From a virus, in the IMG/VR virus record IMGVR_UViG_3300037132_000037, positions 1-34,762 of that record: DNA of 34,762 nt; one strand, written 5' to 3'. Under the pieces are notes generated by a model. The model was not told where the DNA came from. It did no database searches and saw only the letters and a list, made by a program, of their open reading frames with translations. A program made the position numbers and the translations under genes. Position 1 is the first letter of the stretch; every line of letters starts with the position of its first letter. Of this stretch, positions 21,621 to 30,036 are shown one piece after another.

Positions 21621-21663
21621 TGATAAAAATCATGTATTTGTTTGAATAGGTAGCATATCTTTG
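21621..21663 (+). promoter_or_regulatory. TGAC-type promoter/operator module, copy 6
   Basis: TGATAAAAATCA (21621-21632), part of a perfect palindrome CATGAT-aaaa-ATCATG, then 23 bp and TATCTTTG (21656-21663), a perfect -7 box. It lies between the stem-loop and the zinc-finger gene; the ATG at 21682 is 18 bases after the box. Confidence 0.75.
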
Positions 21664-21681
21664 ATTTCATAAATTAATGTT

Positions 21682-22350
21682 ATGGGAACAAATATTAAGG
21701 ATGATATAATACCTCTCAAAGAATATCTTATAAGAGAAAAACTAAAATGGTTGCTCATTAATATTAACAATAAGCAAGAGATTGAACAATTACAATCCAT
21801 GCTTTTGTCTCATTCTGAAAATAGCAAAGAAGATGAATTAATCATGGCTAATGAGTTACATTTATGTAAAACATGCGAGAGTTATTTCCCAAAAGAGGAA
21901 ATGAGAGTAACGGGGAATAATAAAATGTATGCTCAATGTTACACTTGTTATACCAGAGATACAACTACCAGAGGAATGATTAAAACATTACGCCAATATA
22001 TAGATCATGAGATTGGTAACAAATATGATGCAGTAAATAATATGGAAAAAGTTTGTGCTGGATGTGAGTATCTATTCTTAGATAAAAAATTCACTTCGCA
22101 AAAATGGTATGAATGTAAAAAAGATTCTGATAAAAGGGATAATGATGATGATGGATATTATTTTGGTCAGTGTCTTAAGGCTAAAAAACTTGATTTATTA
22201 TGGGAATTATCTCATGAAGAAGACCATAGATTAAATAGATTATTGAATGATACATTAAATAATAATAATGAACTAATTGAATACAGAAGAATTTTAAACA
22301 GATTTAAAGATAAAATAACTAAGTACAAACTAAGAAATCAATTATTATGA
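21682..22350 (+). CDS. Protein with two Cys-rich zinc-binding segments
   Basis: 222 residues. CKTCESYFPKEEM with CYTC (about residues 61-95) and CAGCEYLF...C...C (about 125-165) form two possible zinc modules in a Lys/Asn/Asp-rich, helical protein. The first resembles the short 'CxxC...FP.e.F' ribbons found in phage proteins. No membrane helix. Base composition is more AT-rich than the flanks. It has its own promoter and lies between terminators, as in a moron. Function unknown. Confidence 0.65.
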   Translation: MGTNIKDDIIPLKEYLIREKLKWLLININNKQEIEQLQSMLLSHSENSKEDELIMANELHLCKTCESYFPKEEMRVTGNNKMYAQCYTCYTRDTTTRGMIKTLRQYIDHEIGNKYDAVNNMEKVCAGCEYLFLDKKFTSQKWYECKKDSDKRDNDDDGYYFGQCLKAKKLDLLWELSHEEDHRLNRLLNDTLNNNNELIEYRRILNRFKDKITKYKLRNQLL

Positions 22351-22670
22351 AACCTGTAAACACTAAATCAATGTTTTCTCTATTATGTATTTATATGGAG
22401 AAATTAGACTCTGGAGAAATTGACTCTAATCAAGCTAACTCAATGTGTAAGTTAGTTGCTCAGGCAGAAAATCTTTTGACTTATGAATTAAAAAGATCAG
22501 CATTATTGGCGAATGATGAGTTCCAGAAGAATTTCAGAAACATAGAAACAAAGGCATTTGATTCTATTCCTGAATCGTTTAATAACGTAGATGCAAATGA
22601 TTCACTTCAAACGGAAGTAAACAAATTAACTCTTGAACTTAATGAATTGAAAAGGTTGCAAAACGTATAA
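22347..22670 (+). CDS. Small helical protein, second gene of the moron-like cassette
   Basis: 107 residues, helical: MFSLLCIYMEKLDSGEIDS, then MCKLVAQAENLLTYELKRSALL and a coiled C-terminus. This pattern resembles phage proteins of unknown function usually found near replication genes. It overlaps the upstream gene by four bases and is followed by a strong terminator. Confidence 0.6.
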   Translation: MKPVNTKSMFSLLCIYMEKLDSGEIDSNQANSMCKLVAQAENLLTYELKRSALLANDEFQKNFRNIETKAFDSIPESFNNVDANDSLQTEVNKLTLELNELKRLQNV

Positions 22671-22703
22671 ATAAAAACTATTTCGTAGCTAGGGTAGTTT
22701 TTA

Positions 22704-22729
22704 GCCTCTCAGAAATGAGGGGCTTTTTT
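22704..22729 (+). terminator. Rho-independent terminator before the late operon
   Basis: Stem GCCTCTC / GAGGGGC (22704-22710 with 22717-22723, one G-U pair), six-base loop and six T (22724-22729). Ends early transcription and insulates the late promoter. Confidence 0.85.
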
Positions 22730-22748
22730 ATTGTTTAAAAAATAAAAA

Positions 22749-22789
22749 ATGTTTTATAACATATAATTCAAATATTAGTTTTAATTTTG
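22749..22789 (+). promoter_or_regulatory. Late promoter with upstream inverted repeat
   Basis: TAATTTTG (22782-22789) is a full match to the Bacteroidota -7 box and lies 19 bases before the TerS start. A perfect inverted repeat ATGTT-ttat-AACAT (22749-22762) stands upstream, with the same arms as the repeat at 3824 before the early region. The spacing is 32-33 bp, not the 35 of the TGAC-type sites, so this may be a differently controlled class. TAGTTTTA at 22776 is a second possible box. Confidence 0.55.
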
Positions 22790-22808
22790 TCATAAATATT
22801 CTTTCCGT

Positions 22809-23201
22809 ATGGCAAAGAAAGTAATTAATTCTTCTATTTGTCCCGAAGCGCAAACCTTTCTGGATAATCTTACCAAACTTTTAAAGAAGCAAAACATACT
22901 TACTTCACTCGATGAGGACACGCTTGTATTGATTGGCAATACCTATCATAACTATATACAGGCTACACAGATTCTTTTAAGGGAGGGGTTATTGGATTCC
23001 GAAGGAAAGAAAGCGCATCCGTGTATTAAAATTCAATTAGATGCGCAAATCCAGCTTAATAAGATGATGTTTGAGTATGGCATGAGTCCAAAGGCACGCA
23101 AGGAAATAAGCAAGCCTACGGAAAGAGCAAAAGAAGAAAGCGACATGTCAAAGTTTTTAAAGAAATCAAAACAGCCGAATGTTGAAGTACAAAATAATTA
23201 G
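22809..23201 (+). CDS. terS: Terminase small subunit, P27 type
   Basis: 130 residues. DEDTLVLIGNTYHNYIQATQ, then GKKAHPCIKIQLDAQIQLNKMM and FEYGMSPKARKEI are the successive marks of P27-type small terminases, which recognise the packaging site on phage DNA. First gene of the late operon, 19 bases after the -7 box. Overlaps the next gene by 23 bases. Confidence 0.85.
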   Translation: MAKKVINSSICPEAQTFLDNLTKLLKKQNILTSLDEDTLVLIGNTYHNYIQATQILLREGLLDSEGKKAHPCIKIQLDAQIQLNKMMFEYGMSPKARKEISKPTERAKEESDMSKFLKKSKQPNVEVQNN

Positions 23202-23421
23202 CAAATCATCAGGGAAAGTCTTGATGCAGATTACTTGTGATGATTTTAAAACAAGTAAGAAAAGGCAGTTATTTCTTTTGGCTCACAGGATGCACCCAGA
23301 GCCGATGATGGCAACACACTGTTTCAAACACGGGATAATGGATTTTGATTTCATACCAGAGCAACAGATCGAGAATGCAATTATAGAACCACAGAAAGAA
23401 ATACGCAAAAGAAAGGTTTAA
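23179..23421 (+). CDS. Small basic protein between TerS and TerL
   Basis: 80 residues, basic, with Cys and His scattered (AHRMHPEPMMATHCFKHG). Starts inside TerS at ATG 23179. No known family. The position, between the two terminase genes, suggests a packaging accessory, but the sequence does not show it. Confidence 0.5.
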   Translation: MLKYKIISKSSGKVLMQITCDDFKTSKKRQLFLLAHRMHPEPMMATHCFKHGIMDFDFIPEQQIENAIIEPQKEIRKRKV

Positions 23422-23452
23422 AAGTAGCAAGTTGAGGGAATGTTTTTATTAG

Positions 23453-25078
23453 TTGAAAATTCTAGATGACTACATATTAAATATCGAAACGGGAGTTATC
23501 CCCTCTTGCTCTCATGTTCGTAATGCTGTTAAGCGATTCAAAAAAGACCTTGATAATCCAAAGTTTGAGTTCAGAGAAGATAAGGTTAAGTCCGTTCTTG
23601 ATTTCATCGCTCAGTTAAAACATTTCACAGGATCGCACTCAGGTAAACATTTCATTGCACAGCCCTGGCAGGTATTTATCACAGCTGGAATTTATGGCTT
23701 TTATTGGAAGGGAACGGAAAGACGAAGGATCAATGATGTTTATATTGAGATCGGTCGTAAGAATGGAAAGACGGCTTTCTTTGGTAGTGCTTTGGGTCTA
23801 TATCATTTAGTTGGTGACGGAGAAGATGCAGCTCAGATACTACTTGCTGCCAACTCAAAAGAACAGGCTCATGTTTGTTTTGATCTTACCCAGGGTTTCG
23901 CAAAGAAGTTTGATCCCGATGGTTCATTCTTGAAAGCATACCGATCAGATATTAAGTTCCCGGAAACAAAGTCATTTATAAAAGTACTCGCTGCCGACTC
24001 TGGAAAGCTCGATGGGTATAACGCTTCTTATGGATTAATCGATGAGTATCATTCCGCTCCTGATGCAAGGGTTAAGGATGTTATTGAGTCCTCAATGGCT
24101 ATGCGGTCAAACCCAATGTTAATGGTTATCACAACGGCAGGATTCAATAAAGACTCTGTATGCTATAAGATGCGAACCAATGCCGTAGAGGTTATCTCAG
24201 GTGTAAAAGAAGAAGATTCTTTATTCTCAATGATCTTTACAATGGATGAAGAGGACGACTGGAAAGACGAAACCAACTGGATTAAATCGAATCCGAATCT
24301 TGACGTAACGGTAAACCGTTCCTTTTTAAGAAAACAAGTCATAAAAGCTATCAACAGTCCTTCGGAGGAAGTAGGTATTAAGACTAAAAACTTTAATGTT
24401 TGGTGCGATTCTGAACAAACCTGGATTCCTGATGAATATATTTTAAGATCAACCGGAAAAGTTAATCCTGAGTTCTTTAAAGATGAAGAGTGTTTCATCG
24501 GGGTTGACTTAGCTTGTAATCAGGATTTCACGGCAGTAGCTTATGAGTTCTTTAAAGAGAATAAAAAGTATTTTAAGGTTAAATACTATCTTCCTTCAGA
24601 CTCACTTAAGACAGCTACGAATAAAGAGATGTACCAGCAGTGGGCGCGAGAAGGTCATTTAACAATTACTCCCGGAAACGTAACCGATTACAGCTATATC
24701 ACTAATGACATTCTAAAAATATCAGAGGTTTGTAATATTATTAAAATCAATTACGACAAATTCAATGCTACTGAATGGGCAATAAACTGTACTCTGACGG
24801 GGTTGCCTATTGAACCTTTCAGTCAAAGTATTGGAAACTTCAACGGCCCGACTAAAGAAATTGAAAGATCAATATTAAATGGCGATGTTATTATTGATGA
24901 TAACCCGATTACAAGATATTGCTTTAGAAATGTAGTTTTAAGACAAGGCCCAAATGACAATGTAAAACCTGAGAAACCAAACGCAATACAAAAGATTGAC
25001 GGCGTGATAGCAATGATTCAAGCCGATGCTGCTTGTGTCGCAAGAAATGAAAACGTTTACTTAGGTTCAATTTATTAA
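23453..25078 (+). CDS. terL: Terminase large subunit (Terminase_1 type)
   Basis: 541 residues from TTG 23453; no ATG in this frame lies nearby. ATPase: Walker A-like GRKNGKT (101-107), Walker B YGLIDEYH (193-200) and motif III region MVITTAG (224-230). RNase H-like nuclease: FIGVDLACNQDFTAVAY (348-364) with Asp352, and IDGVIAMIQADAACVA near the end with the last acidic residue. This is the motor that cuts and translocates DNA into the prohead. Three bases separate it from the portal gene. Confidence 0.93.
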   Translation: MKILDDYILNIETGVIPSCSHVRNAVKRFKKDLDNPKFEFREDKVKSVLDFIAQLKHFTGSHSGKHFIAQPWQVFITAGIYGFYWKGTERRRINDVYIEIGRKNGKTAFFGSALGLYHLVGDGEDAAQILLAANSKEQAHVCFDLTQGFAKKFDPDGSFLKAYRSDIKFPETKSFIKVLAADSGKLDGYNASYGLIDEYHSAPDARVKDVIESSMAMRSNPMLMVITTAGFNKDSVCYKMRTNAVEVISGVKEEDSLFSMIFTMDEEDDWKDETNWIKSNPNLDVTVNRSFLRKQVIKAINSPSEEVGIKTKNFNVWCDSEQTWIPDEYILRSTGKVNPEFFKDEECFIGVDLACNQDFTAVAYEFFKENKKYFKVKYYLPSDSLKTATNKEMYQQWAREGHLTITPGNVTDYSYITNDILKISEVCNIIKINYDKFNATEWAINCTLTGLPIEPFSQSIGNFNGPTKEIERSILNGDVIIDDNPITRYCFRNVVLRQGPNDNVKPEKPNAIQKIDGVIAMIQADAACVARNENVYLGSIY

Positions 25079-25080
25079 AT

Positions 25081-26358
25081 ATGGAAATATTCGGATTACA
25101 TATAAACAAGGAAACGGACGAATCAAAGTTTGACAGACTTATTCAGAAAAGGGATGTTACCGTTGGGCCGTCAACTCTTTTAGGAACAGGTATTTCTTTT
25201 GGTGGGACGATGGCTCCTTTAAGTGCTTCATCCTCAATGAAACTATCGGCTGTTTATAGATGTGTTGACGTTGTTTCTGACTCAATAGGCGCAATGGACT
25301 TTATTGTTAAGACCCGGCAAGGAAAAGAATGGTCTAAAAATATGGATCACTTTGCGCTCCCGATGCTTAACTCGCAGCCGAATCCTTCGATGAGTAAGTT
25401 TTCCTTTATGAAGACATTGGTTGCTCAGGTTTTCTTAAATGGGAATGCTTATATATGGATTCACAGAGATTCGTTTGGTAATCCTGTTTCACTTCAACTT
25501 ATTAATGGTTTGGTTCTACTTTTCATTAAAGAAGACCTTACAATTTATTATGAGATTCAGGACGTTTACACTCATCAGGAGGGACAGGTAGACGGAGAAG
25601 ATATGATTCATATTATGAACTTCTCTTATAATGGTCTTATCGGTGTTTCTACGCTTACTCATGCAGCGATAAGTCTTGGCATAGCTTCAGCAGCAGATGC
25701 ACAGGCTAAGAACTTCTTTCAATCAGGTGCAAATGCTTCAGGTATTATTTCCGTACCAGGTAAACTCACAGGAACAACAGCCTCGGCATTAAAAGCATCG
25801 TTTGCAGCAGCACTTCAATATGATTCAGTTACAGGACTCGCCGGAGGTATAGCAGTAATGGAAGGCGGAGCGGAATTTAAACCTATTACGGTAAACCCGA
25901 AAGATTCCCAGATGCTTGAGACAAGGGGATTCAATGTAATTGATATTTGTAGGTTCTTTGGCGTTCCTCCGGTTAAGGCATTCGATACAGGCGGAACGAA
26001 AACAAATGTAGAAAGTTACCAGCTTGAGTATATCGCTGATACTATCATGCCGTTCGCTGAAAAGATCAATAATGAGTTCAATCGTAAACTTTTAAGACCT
26101 TCTCAAAGAATAAGAGCAAGAGTATCACTTGATCTTAAAAAACTCATGCAAGCAAATTTAACTACTCAGGCAGATTACTACTCAAAAATGATTTTAACAG
26201 GTACATATTCGCCGAATGACATTTGCAGAGAGTTAGACCTTGAAACCGATCCAGATGGAAATGATAGGTATTATCAGGTTAATCTTGCTAAATTGGGAAG
26301 CGTGCCAGTAGCAACACAAAATAAAAATACAGGTGTAGATACTATGCCAATTAAATAG
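25081..26358 (+). CDS. Portal protein, HK97 type
   Basis: 425 residues. SAVYRCVDVVSDSIGAMDF (about 57-75) is the family's N-terminal helix; YIWIHRDSFGNPVSLQ, then GLIGVSTLTHAAISLGIASA and FGVPPVKAF follow in the usual order, and the end (GTYSPNDICRELDLETDP) is the standard C-terminal helix. It forms the dodecameric ring through which DNA enters. Confidence 0.93.
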   Translation: MEIFGLHINKETDESKFDRLIQKRDVTVGPSTLLGTGISFGGTMAPLSASSSMKLSAVYRCVDVVSDSIGAMDFIVKTRQGKEWSKNMDHFALPMLNSQPNPSMSKFSFMKTLVAQVFLNGNAYIWIHRDSFGNPVSLQLINGLVLLFIKEDLTIYYEIQDVYTHQEGQVDGEDMIHIMNFSYNGLIGVSTLTHAAISLGIASAADAQAKNFFQSGANASGIISVPGKLTGTTASALKASFAAALQYDSVTGLAGGIAVMEGGAEFKPITVNPKDSQMLETRGFNVIDICRFFGVPPVKAFDTGGTKTNVESYQLEYIADTIMPFAEKINNEFNRKLLRPSQRIRARVSLDLKKLMQANLTTQADYYSKMILTGTYSPNDICRELDLETDPDGNDRYYQVNLAKLGSVPVATQNKNTGVDTMPIK

Positions 26359-26365
26359 AAAAAAG

Positions 26366-27250
26366 ATGGAAAAGGAAGTAAGGGCGTTTGATGCCACGGA
26401 TTGTGAGATACGACTTGTAAAGCGAACTCGTAAAATAGAGGGCTATGGTATCGTATTTAACAAAGAGTCAAAAGACTTAGGAGGTTTTAAAGAGATTATC
26501 AATCCTAAAGCGTGCGAAGGTGTATTAGAACGGTCTGATGTTTTAGCTCTTTTAAATCACAATGAGGATAAGGGAGTCCTTGCAAGAAGTACTAACGGCG
26601 AGGGAACATTGGATTTAACTATTGATGACAATGGTGTAAAATACTGTTTTGAGGCTCCCGACACTGTTTTAGGTGACGAGGTATTATCGGGTGTAAGGAG
26701 AGGAGATATTAGAACTTCCTCGTTTGCTTTTTCAGTTTCTGAGAGTGGTCAGAAATGGGAGAAGCGCGCTGATGACACTTATTTAAGAACGATAACAAAA
26801 TTTGATGCGATATATGATGTTTCTCCTGTTTATAGAGAAGCATATTCAGATACTACTGTCGCAATAAGAAATCTAACAAATATTAAAAATAAAATGGAAA
26901 AGCCAATAATTCCTGGACAGGAAAAAAGGACGGTTATGGATATAACCAAAATGAGAAAGGACACCTTAAAAGATGGTACGGTTATTCTTTATGAAGACTG
27001 GCTATCTAAAGGATCTCAGGTGTTTGTTGAGAAAGATGGTAATATTGAACCGGCTTCCGATGGAGCAATGACCATAAGAGAAAGAGAAGAAGTTTACACA
27101 TCTAATATGGTAATGACTATTAAAGATGGTTTTGTTACTGAAATTAAACAAACATCAACAACAACAACAAGAAAACAACCAGTGGTTAAACCGGAAGATT
27201 TAACAAATTATTTTAAAGAAATTGAAAACGAAATTAAAAAAATGAAATAA
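26366..27250 (+). CDS. Prohead protease (HK97/U35 type) with long C-terminal extension
   Basis: 294 residues. Residues 1-170 are the protease: KIEGYGIVFNKES, LALLNHNEDKG with catalytic-type His65, and GDIRTSSFAF with the Ser at 118/119, then EVSPVYREAYSDT-like (here DVSPVYREAYSDT). Residues 175-294 are not part of the usual protease; they include a beta-rich stretch with DGAMTIREREEVYTSNMVMT and a helical C-terminus. Similar 'dG...t.kdGfvtei' segments are known at the ends of Bacteroidota phage head proteins, so a scaffold role is possible. An in-frame ATG at 26894 could give a separate product. Confidence 0.88.
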   Translation: MEKEVRAFDATDCEIRLVKRTRKIEGYGIVFNKESKDLGGFKEIINPKACEGVLERSDVLALLNHNEDKGVLARSTNGEGTLDLTIDDNGVKYCFEAPDTVLGDEVLSGVRRGDIRTSSFAFSVSESGQKWEKRADDTYLRTITKFDAIYDVSPVYREAYSDTTVAIRNLTNIKNKMEKPIIPGQEKRTVMDITKMRKDTLKDGTVILYEDWLSKGSQVFVEKDGNIEPASDGAMTIREREEVYTSNMVMTIKDGFVTEIKQTSTTTTRKQPVVKPEDLTNYFKEIENEIKKMK

Positions 27251-28500
27251 TGAAAGAATTAACACTTTTGGAATTAAGAGACAAAAGAGGTGGATTCGTT
27301 GAAGACAACGAAAGAATCCTCGCAACCATCAAAAAGGAAAACAGGGAGATGAAACCTGAGGAAAAAACTTATTTTGATGAGAATGTAAAGAATGCCGCTG
27401 ATCTTGAAATACAGATCCTTGAAAAAGAAGAAGCTCGTAAGATGCCGGAGAAAGTAACTAAAGTTGGCGAAAACCGTGAAGAAGGCAAACCGTTCAGTAT
27501 CTTTGCTGCTATTAAAAATGAGATTGACCATCAACCAATGGACGCTCCAACCCAGGCATTAAGTGCAGAGGGAAGAAGTGAGCGTAAAAAATCAGACCTC
27601 CAGCCAATGGGTCAGATTATACTTCCGCACGAATCTAAAATCGTTACTCGTACAGCGATTGTGTCTGGCGGAACGACTACTGGCGGTTATATCGTGGCTA
27701 CTGAAAAAAAGGCCGTGCTTCCCCCTCTTACGAACTATCTTGTTCTGGCAAAAGCTGGAGCGACATATCTCACCGGTCTGAATGGAACTGTTTCTATTCC
27801 GACATATTCAGGCACTACCGTTGCATGGAAAGAAGAAACAGTGTCTGCTGCTGATGGAGCCGGAACATGGGGCAAGGTGGATTTAGTACCTCACAGACTA
27901 ACTGCTTATCTTGATGTATCAAAATCCTTCTTAGCACAGGATACGGTCGGGGCTGAGTCTATGTTATTTGAGAATATCGCAAAAGCAATTGCTTCAAAAC
28001 TTGAGTCTACCATACTCGGCGTACAGGAAGGCGATATTGTTGCAACTCCATCAGGATTATTCTGGGGTCAATATACCTCCGGAGCAACGACTCTTTCATG
28101 GTCAAGCATAGTTCAGCTTGAGGCTGATGTTGATGGAGGTAACGCACTTATTGCACCATTAGCATATATAACTAACGCTAAAGGACGTGGAATGGCAAAA
28201 ACAACCGTCAGAACTGCGACTTATGGTGAGCAGATGATTATGGAGAAAGATACCATCAACGGCTATCCTGTTTATGTAACAAACGGAGTTCCAAAACTTA
28301 CGGACTTCTCAACGACTACCGGTACTGGGTTTATCTTTGGTAACTGGTCAGACTTGATGATTGGTCAGTGGGGCGGTTATGATCTTACAATTGATCCTTA
28401 TTCACAGGCTATTTATGCTAACGTCAGAATCGTAGTTAATTGCTATTTTGATGCTAAAGCAGCTCGTTCAGCTTCATTCTCAGCTAAACATATGGCATAA
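27250..28500 (+). CDS. Major capsid protein, HK97 fold
   Basis: 416 residues. An N-terminal helical, charged delta-like region (1-100; ERILATIKKENREMKPEE) is followed by the capsid core: GGTTTGGYIVATE (about 140-152), then TLTAYLDVSKSFLAQDTV-like (here RLTAYLDVSKSFLAQD), ENIAKAIASKLESTIL and FIFGNWSDLMIGQWGGYDL with the C-terminal P-domain strand. The delta region is probably removed by the upstream protease in maturation. It overlaps the protease stop by one base. Confidence 0.93.
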   Translation: MKELTLLELRDKRGGFVEDNERILATIKKENREMKPEEKTYFDENVKNAADLEIQILEKEEARKMPEKVTKVGENREEGKPFSIFAAIKNEIDHQPMDAPTQALSAEGRSERKKSDLQPMGQIILPHESKIVTRTAIVSGGTTTGGYIVATEKKAVLPPLTNYLVLAKAGATYLTGLNGTVSIPTYSGTTVAWKEETVSAADGAGTWGKVDLVPHRLTAYLDVSKSFLAQDTVGAESMLFENIAKAIASKLESTILGVQEGDIVATPSGLFWGQYTSGATTLSWSSIVQLEADVDGGNALIAPLAYITNAKGRGMAKTTVRTATYGEQMIMEKDTINGYPVYVTNGVPKLTDFSTTTGTGFIFGNWSDLMIGQWGGYDLTIDPYSQAIYANVRIVVNCYFDAKAARSASFSAKHMA

Positions 28501-28805
28501 TGGGAGTGTACGTCACTTTAGAACAGGCAAAGGACCATCTGAGGGTTGACATAACGGATGATGATACTCACATTGGTGATCTGATTGATGTAGCGGAGAC
28601 TTCCGTTGAGAATGAGATCGGGGTTACTCTTGTTTCGCTTGCAGTGGGTGGCGTACTACCAAAACCATTGTATCAAAGTATTCTATTTATGGTAGGACAT
28701 CTTTACAATACCCGTGAGCCGGTAATGGTGGGCGTTGGTGTCGCAAAGTGTCCTTACACTATGGAGTATCTTTTAGCACCTTATAAAATCTGGACTGTAA
28801 AATGA
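28500..28805 (+). CDS. Head-tail connector (gp6 type)
   Basis: 101 residues. YVTLEQAKDHLRVDITDDDT at the start, DLIDVAETSVENEIG and YQSILFMVGHLYNTREPV are the standard elements of the Phage_connect_1/gp6 family, which forms the ring below the portal. Overlaps the capsid stop by one base and the next gene by four. Confidence 0.88.
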   Translation: MGVYVTLEQAKDHLRVDITDDDTHIGDLIDVAETSVENEIGVTLVSLAVGGVLPKPLYQSILFMVGHLYNTREPVMVGVGVAKCPYTMEYLLAPYKIWTVK

Positions 28806-29134
28806 AAGCAGGACAAATGGATAGAAAGGCGAGTTTCTACGCTAAAGTTAAAAGTAGTGATACTGATTTTGGAGGTACTACCGACACATGGCCAACGGTT
28901 ACATTAACTGTCAGCGCACAGGTCGTAAATAAAGGCGGGGGTTACTCACTATCAGATCACGAAAAATTCTACTCAACTACCTTAACTATTAAAGTAAGGT
29001 ATCGGGTGGAGATTCTTGAAACGATGCGCGTGAAACTTTCTAATTTTCCAAATGTACTGTTTGAGATTACTAACATTGATGAACTGGGAAGAAAAGAAGG
29101 ATTGAGTATCTCACTTCAAAAAATCAACGAATGA
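28802..29134 (+). CDS. Head-tail adaptor / head closure protein
   Basis: 110 residues. MDRKASFYAKVKSSDTDFGG, then TWPTVTLTVSAQVVNKGG and IKVRYRVEILETMRVKL fit the SPP1 gp16 / Phage_H_T_join family, a small beta-barrel that closes the head. Overlaps the next gene by four bases. Confidence 0.82.
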   Translation: MKAGQMDRKASFYAKVKSSDTDFGGTTDTWPTVTLTVSAQVVNKGGGYSLSDHEKFYSTTLTIKVRYRVEILETMRVKLSNFPNVLFEITNIDELGRKEGLSISLQKINE

Positions 29135-29520
29135 TAGGGAAAACGATTAAGGCAGCACTTACGGCCAATTCAGCACTCATGGCACTCGTACCGGCAACAA
29201 AGGTATTTCCTTATGTCTGTACTGAGAATACCGTGATGCCTATGATTGTTTATACCATTGATTCTGTCACGCCAATTTACAATAAAAGAGAATGGGCAAA
29301 TGATGAAATCATATTTAGTATTTATTCATCAGCGGTTGATTATGCTCAACTTCAATTAATCGTTTCAGCAATCAGAACAGCCTTAGAGGGTTATCATACA
29401 GGTTCAGGAACGCAGGCAATTAATCGGATGTATCTTCAATCATTTCAGGAAGATGTAATACCGGATTTAACAGGTTTTTATAATAAATTAACTTTTAGTG
29501 TAGTAATTAACACATATTAA
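29131..29520 (+). CDS. Tail terminator / completion protein (DUF3168 type)
   Basis: 129 residues. KTIKAALTANSALMALVPAT, then PMIVYTIDSVTPIYN and SIYSSAVDYAQLQLIVSAIR form the DUF3168/gpU-like pattern. It caps the finished tail tube and joins it to the head. Place between adaptor and tail tube is standard. Confidence 0.82.
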   Translation: MIGKTIKAALTANSALMALVPATKVFPYVCTENTVMPMIVYTIDSVTPIYNKREWANDEIIFSIYSSAVDYAQLQLIVSAIRTALEGYHTGSGTQAINRMYLQSFQEDVIPDLTGFYNKLTFSVVINTY

Positions 29521-29523
29521 AAA

Positions 29524-29997
29524 ATGGCAAATGATGTTATAGCTGGTGATCTTGTGATGGTGTTTATGTCGGCTTCGACAGGAACAACCACATGGAAATC
29601 CGTAGCACATGCAACAAGCCACTCACTTTCGATAAAGATGGCAACCAGGGACACTACTAATAAAGGCTCTGGTAATTATGTCACTCGCAAATCGGGAAGG
29701 CTTGATGTATCAGGTACACTCGCAGGAATGTACATAGACAACGACAAATATAATGCAGAGGACTTTGCACTAGCTATTGTGGCACGCAAACCGATGCTTA
29801 TGATCTTTGGAAAGGAAACAGTTCAGTTAAATGGAATACCAGATACGACTACCGGAGGCTTAACACACTTCTATGCTTCAGGTCAGTTCTATCTTACTTC
29901 AATTGACTTGACTTTTCCGGACAAAGAGAACACTACTTACTCCGCTTCATTTGAACATGCAACGGGATTCGCATTAAATCAACTTATTACTTCTTAA
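29524..29997 (+). CDS. Major tail tube protein
   Basis: 157 residues. DLVMVFMSASTGTTTWKSVA, then HSLSIKMATRDTTNKGSG, SGRLDVSGTLAGMY and SIDLTFPDKENTTYSASFE match the TP901-1-type major tail protein, a beta-barrel that stacks as hexamers to make the tube. Followed by an attenuator-like hairpin, as expected for a highly expressed gene. Confidence 0.88.
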   Translation: MANDVIAGDLVMVFMSASTGTTTWKSVAHATSHSLSIKMATRDTTNKGSGNYVTRKSGRLDVSGTLAGMYIDNDKYNAEDFALAIVARKPMLMIFGKETVQLNGIPDTTTGGLTHFYASGQFYLTSIDLTFPDKENTTYSASFEHATGFALNQLITS

Positions 29998-30000
29998 TTA

Positions 30001-30036
30001 GGGAAGCATCTCTAATGAGGGATGCTCCCTTTATTT
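30001..30036 (+). terminator. Attenuator-like terminator after the tail tube gene
   Basis: GGGAAGCATC and GATGCTCCC (30001-30010 with 30021-30029) form a stem with a one-base bulge, followed by tttattt. Located after the strongest structural genes and before the chaperone, it probably lets only part of transcription pass. Confidence 0.75.

Noticed and set aside
3914-22670. Lysogeny genes (integrase, repressor, excisionase)
   Set aside because: No tyrosine or serine recombinase motif and no CI-like HTH pair seen; the small HTH protein at 9904 is of a different family. A virulent life style is more likely, though a plasmid-like prophage cannot be excluded.
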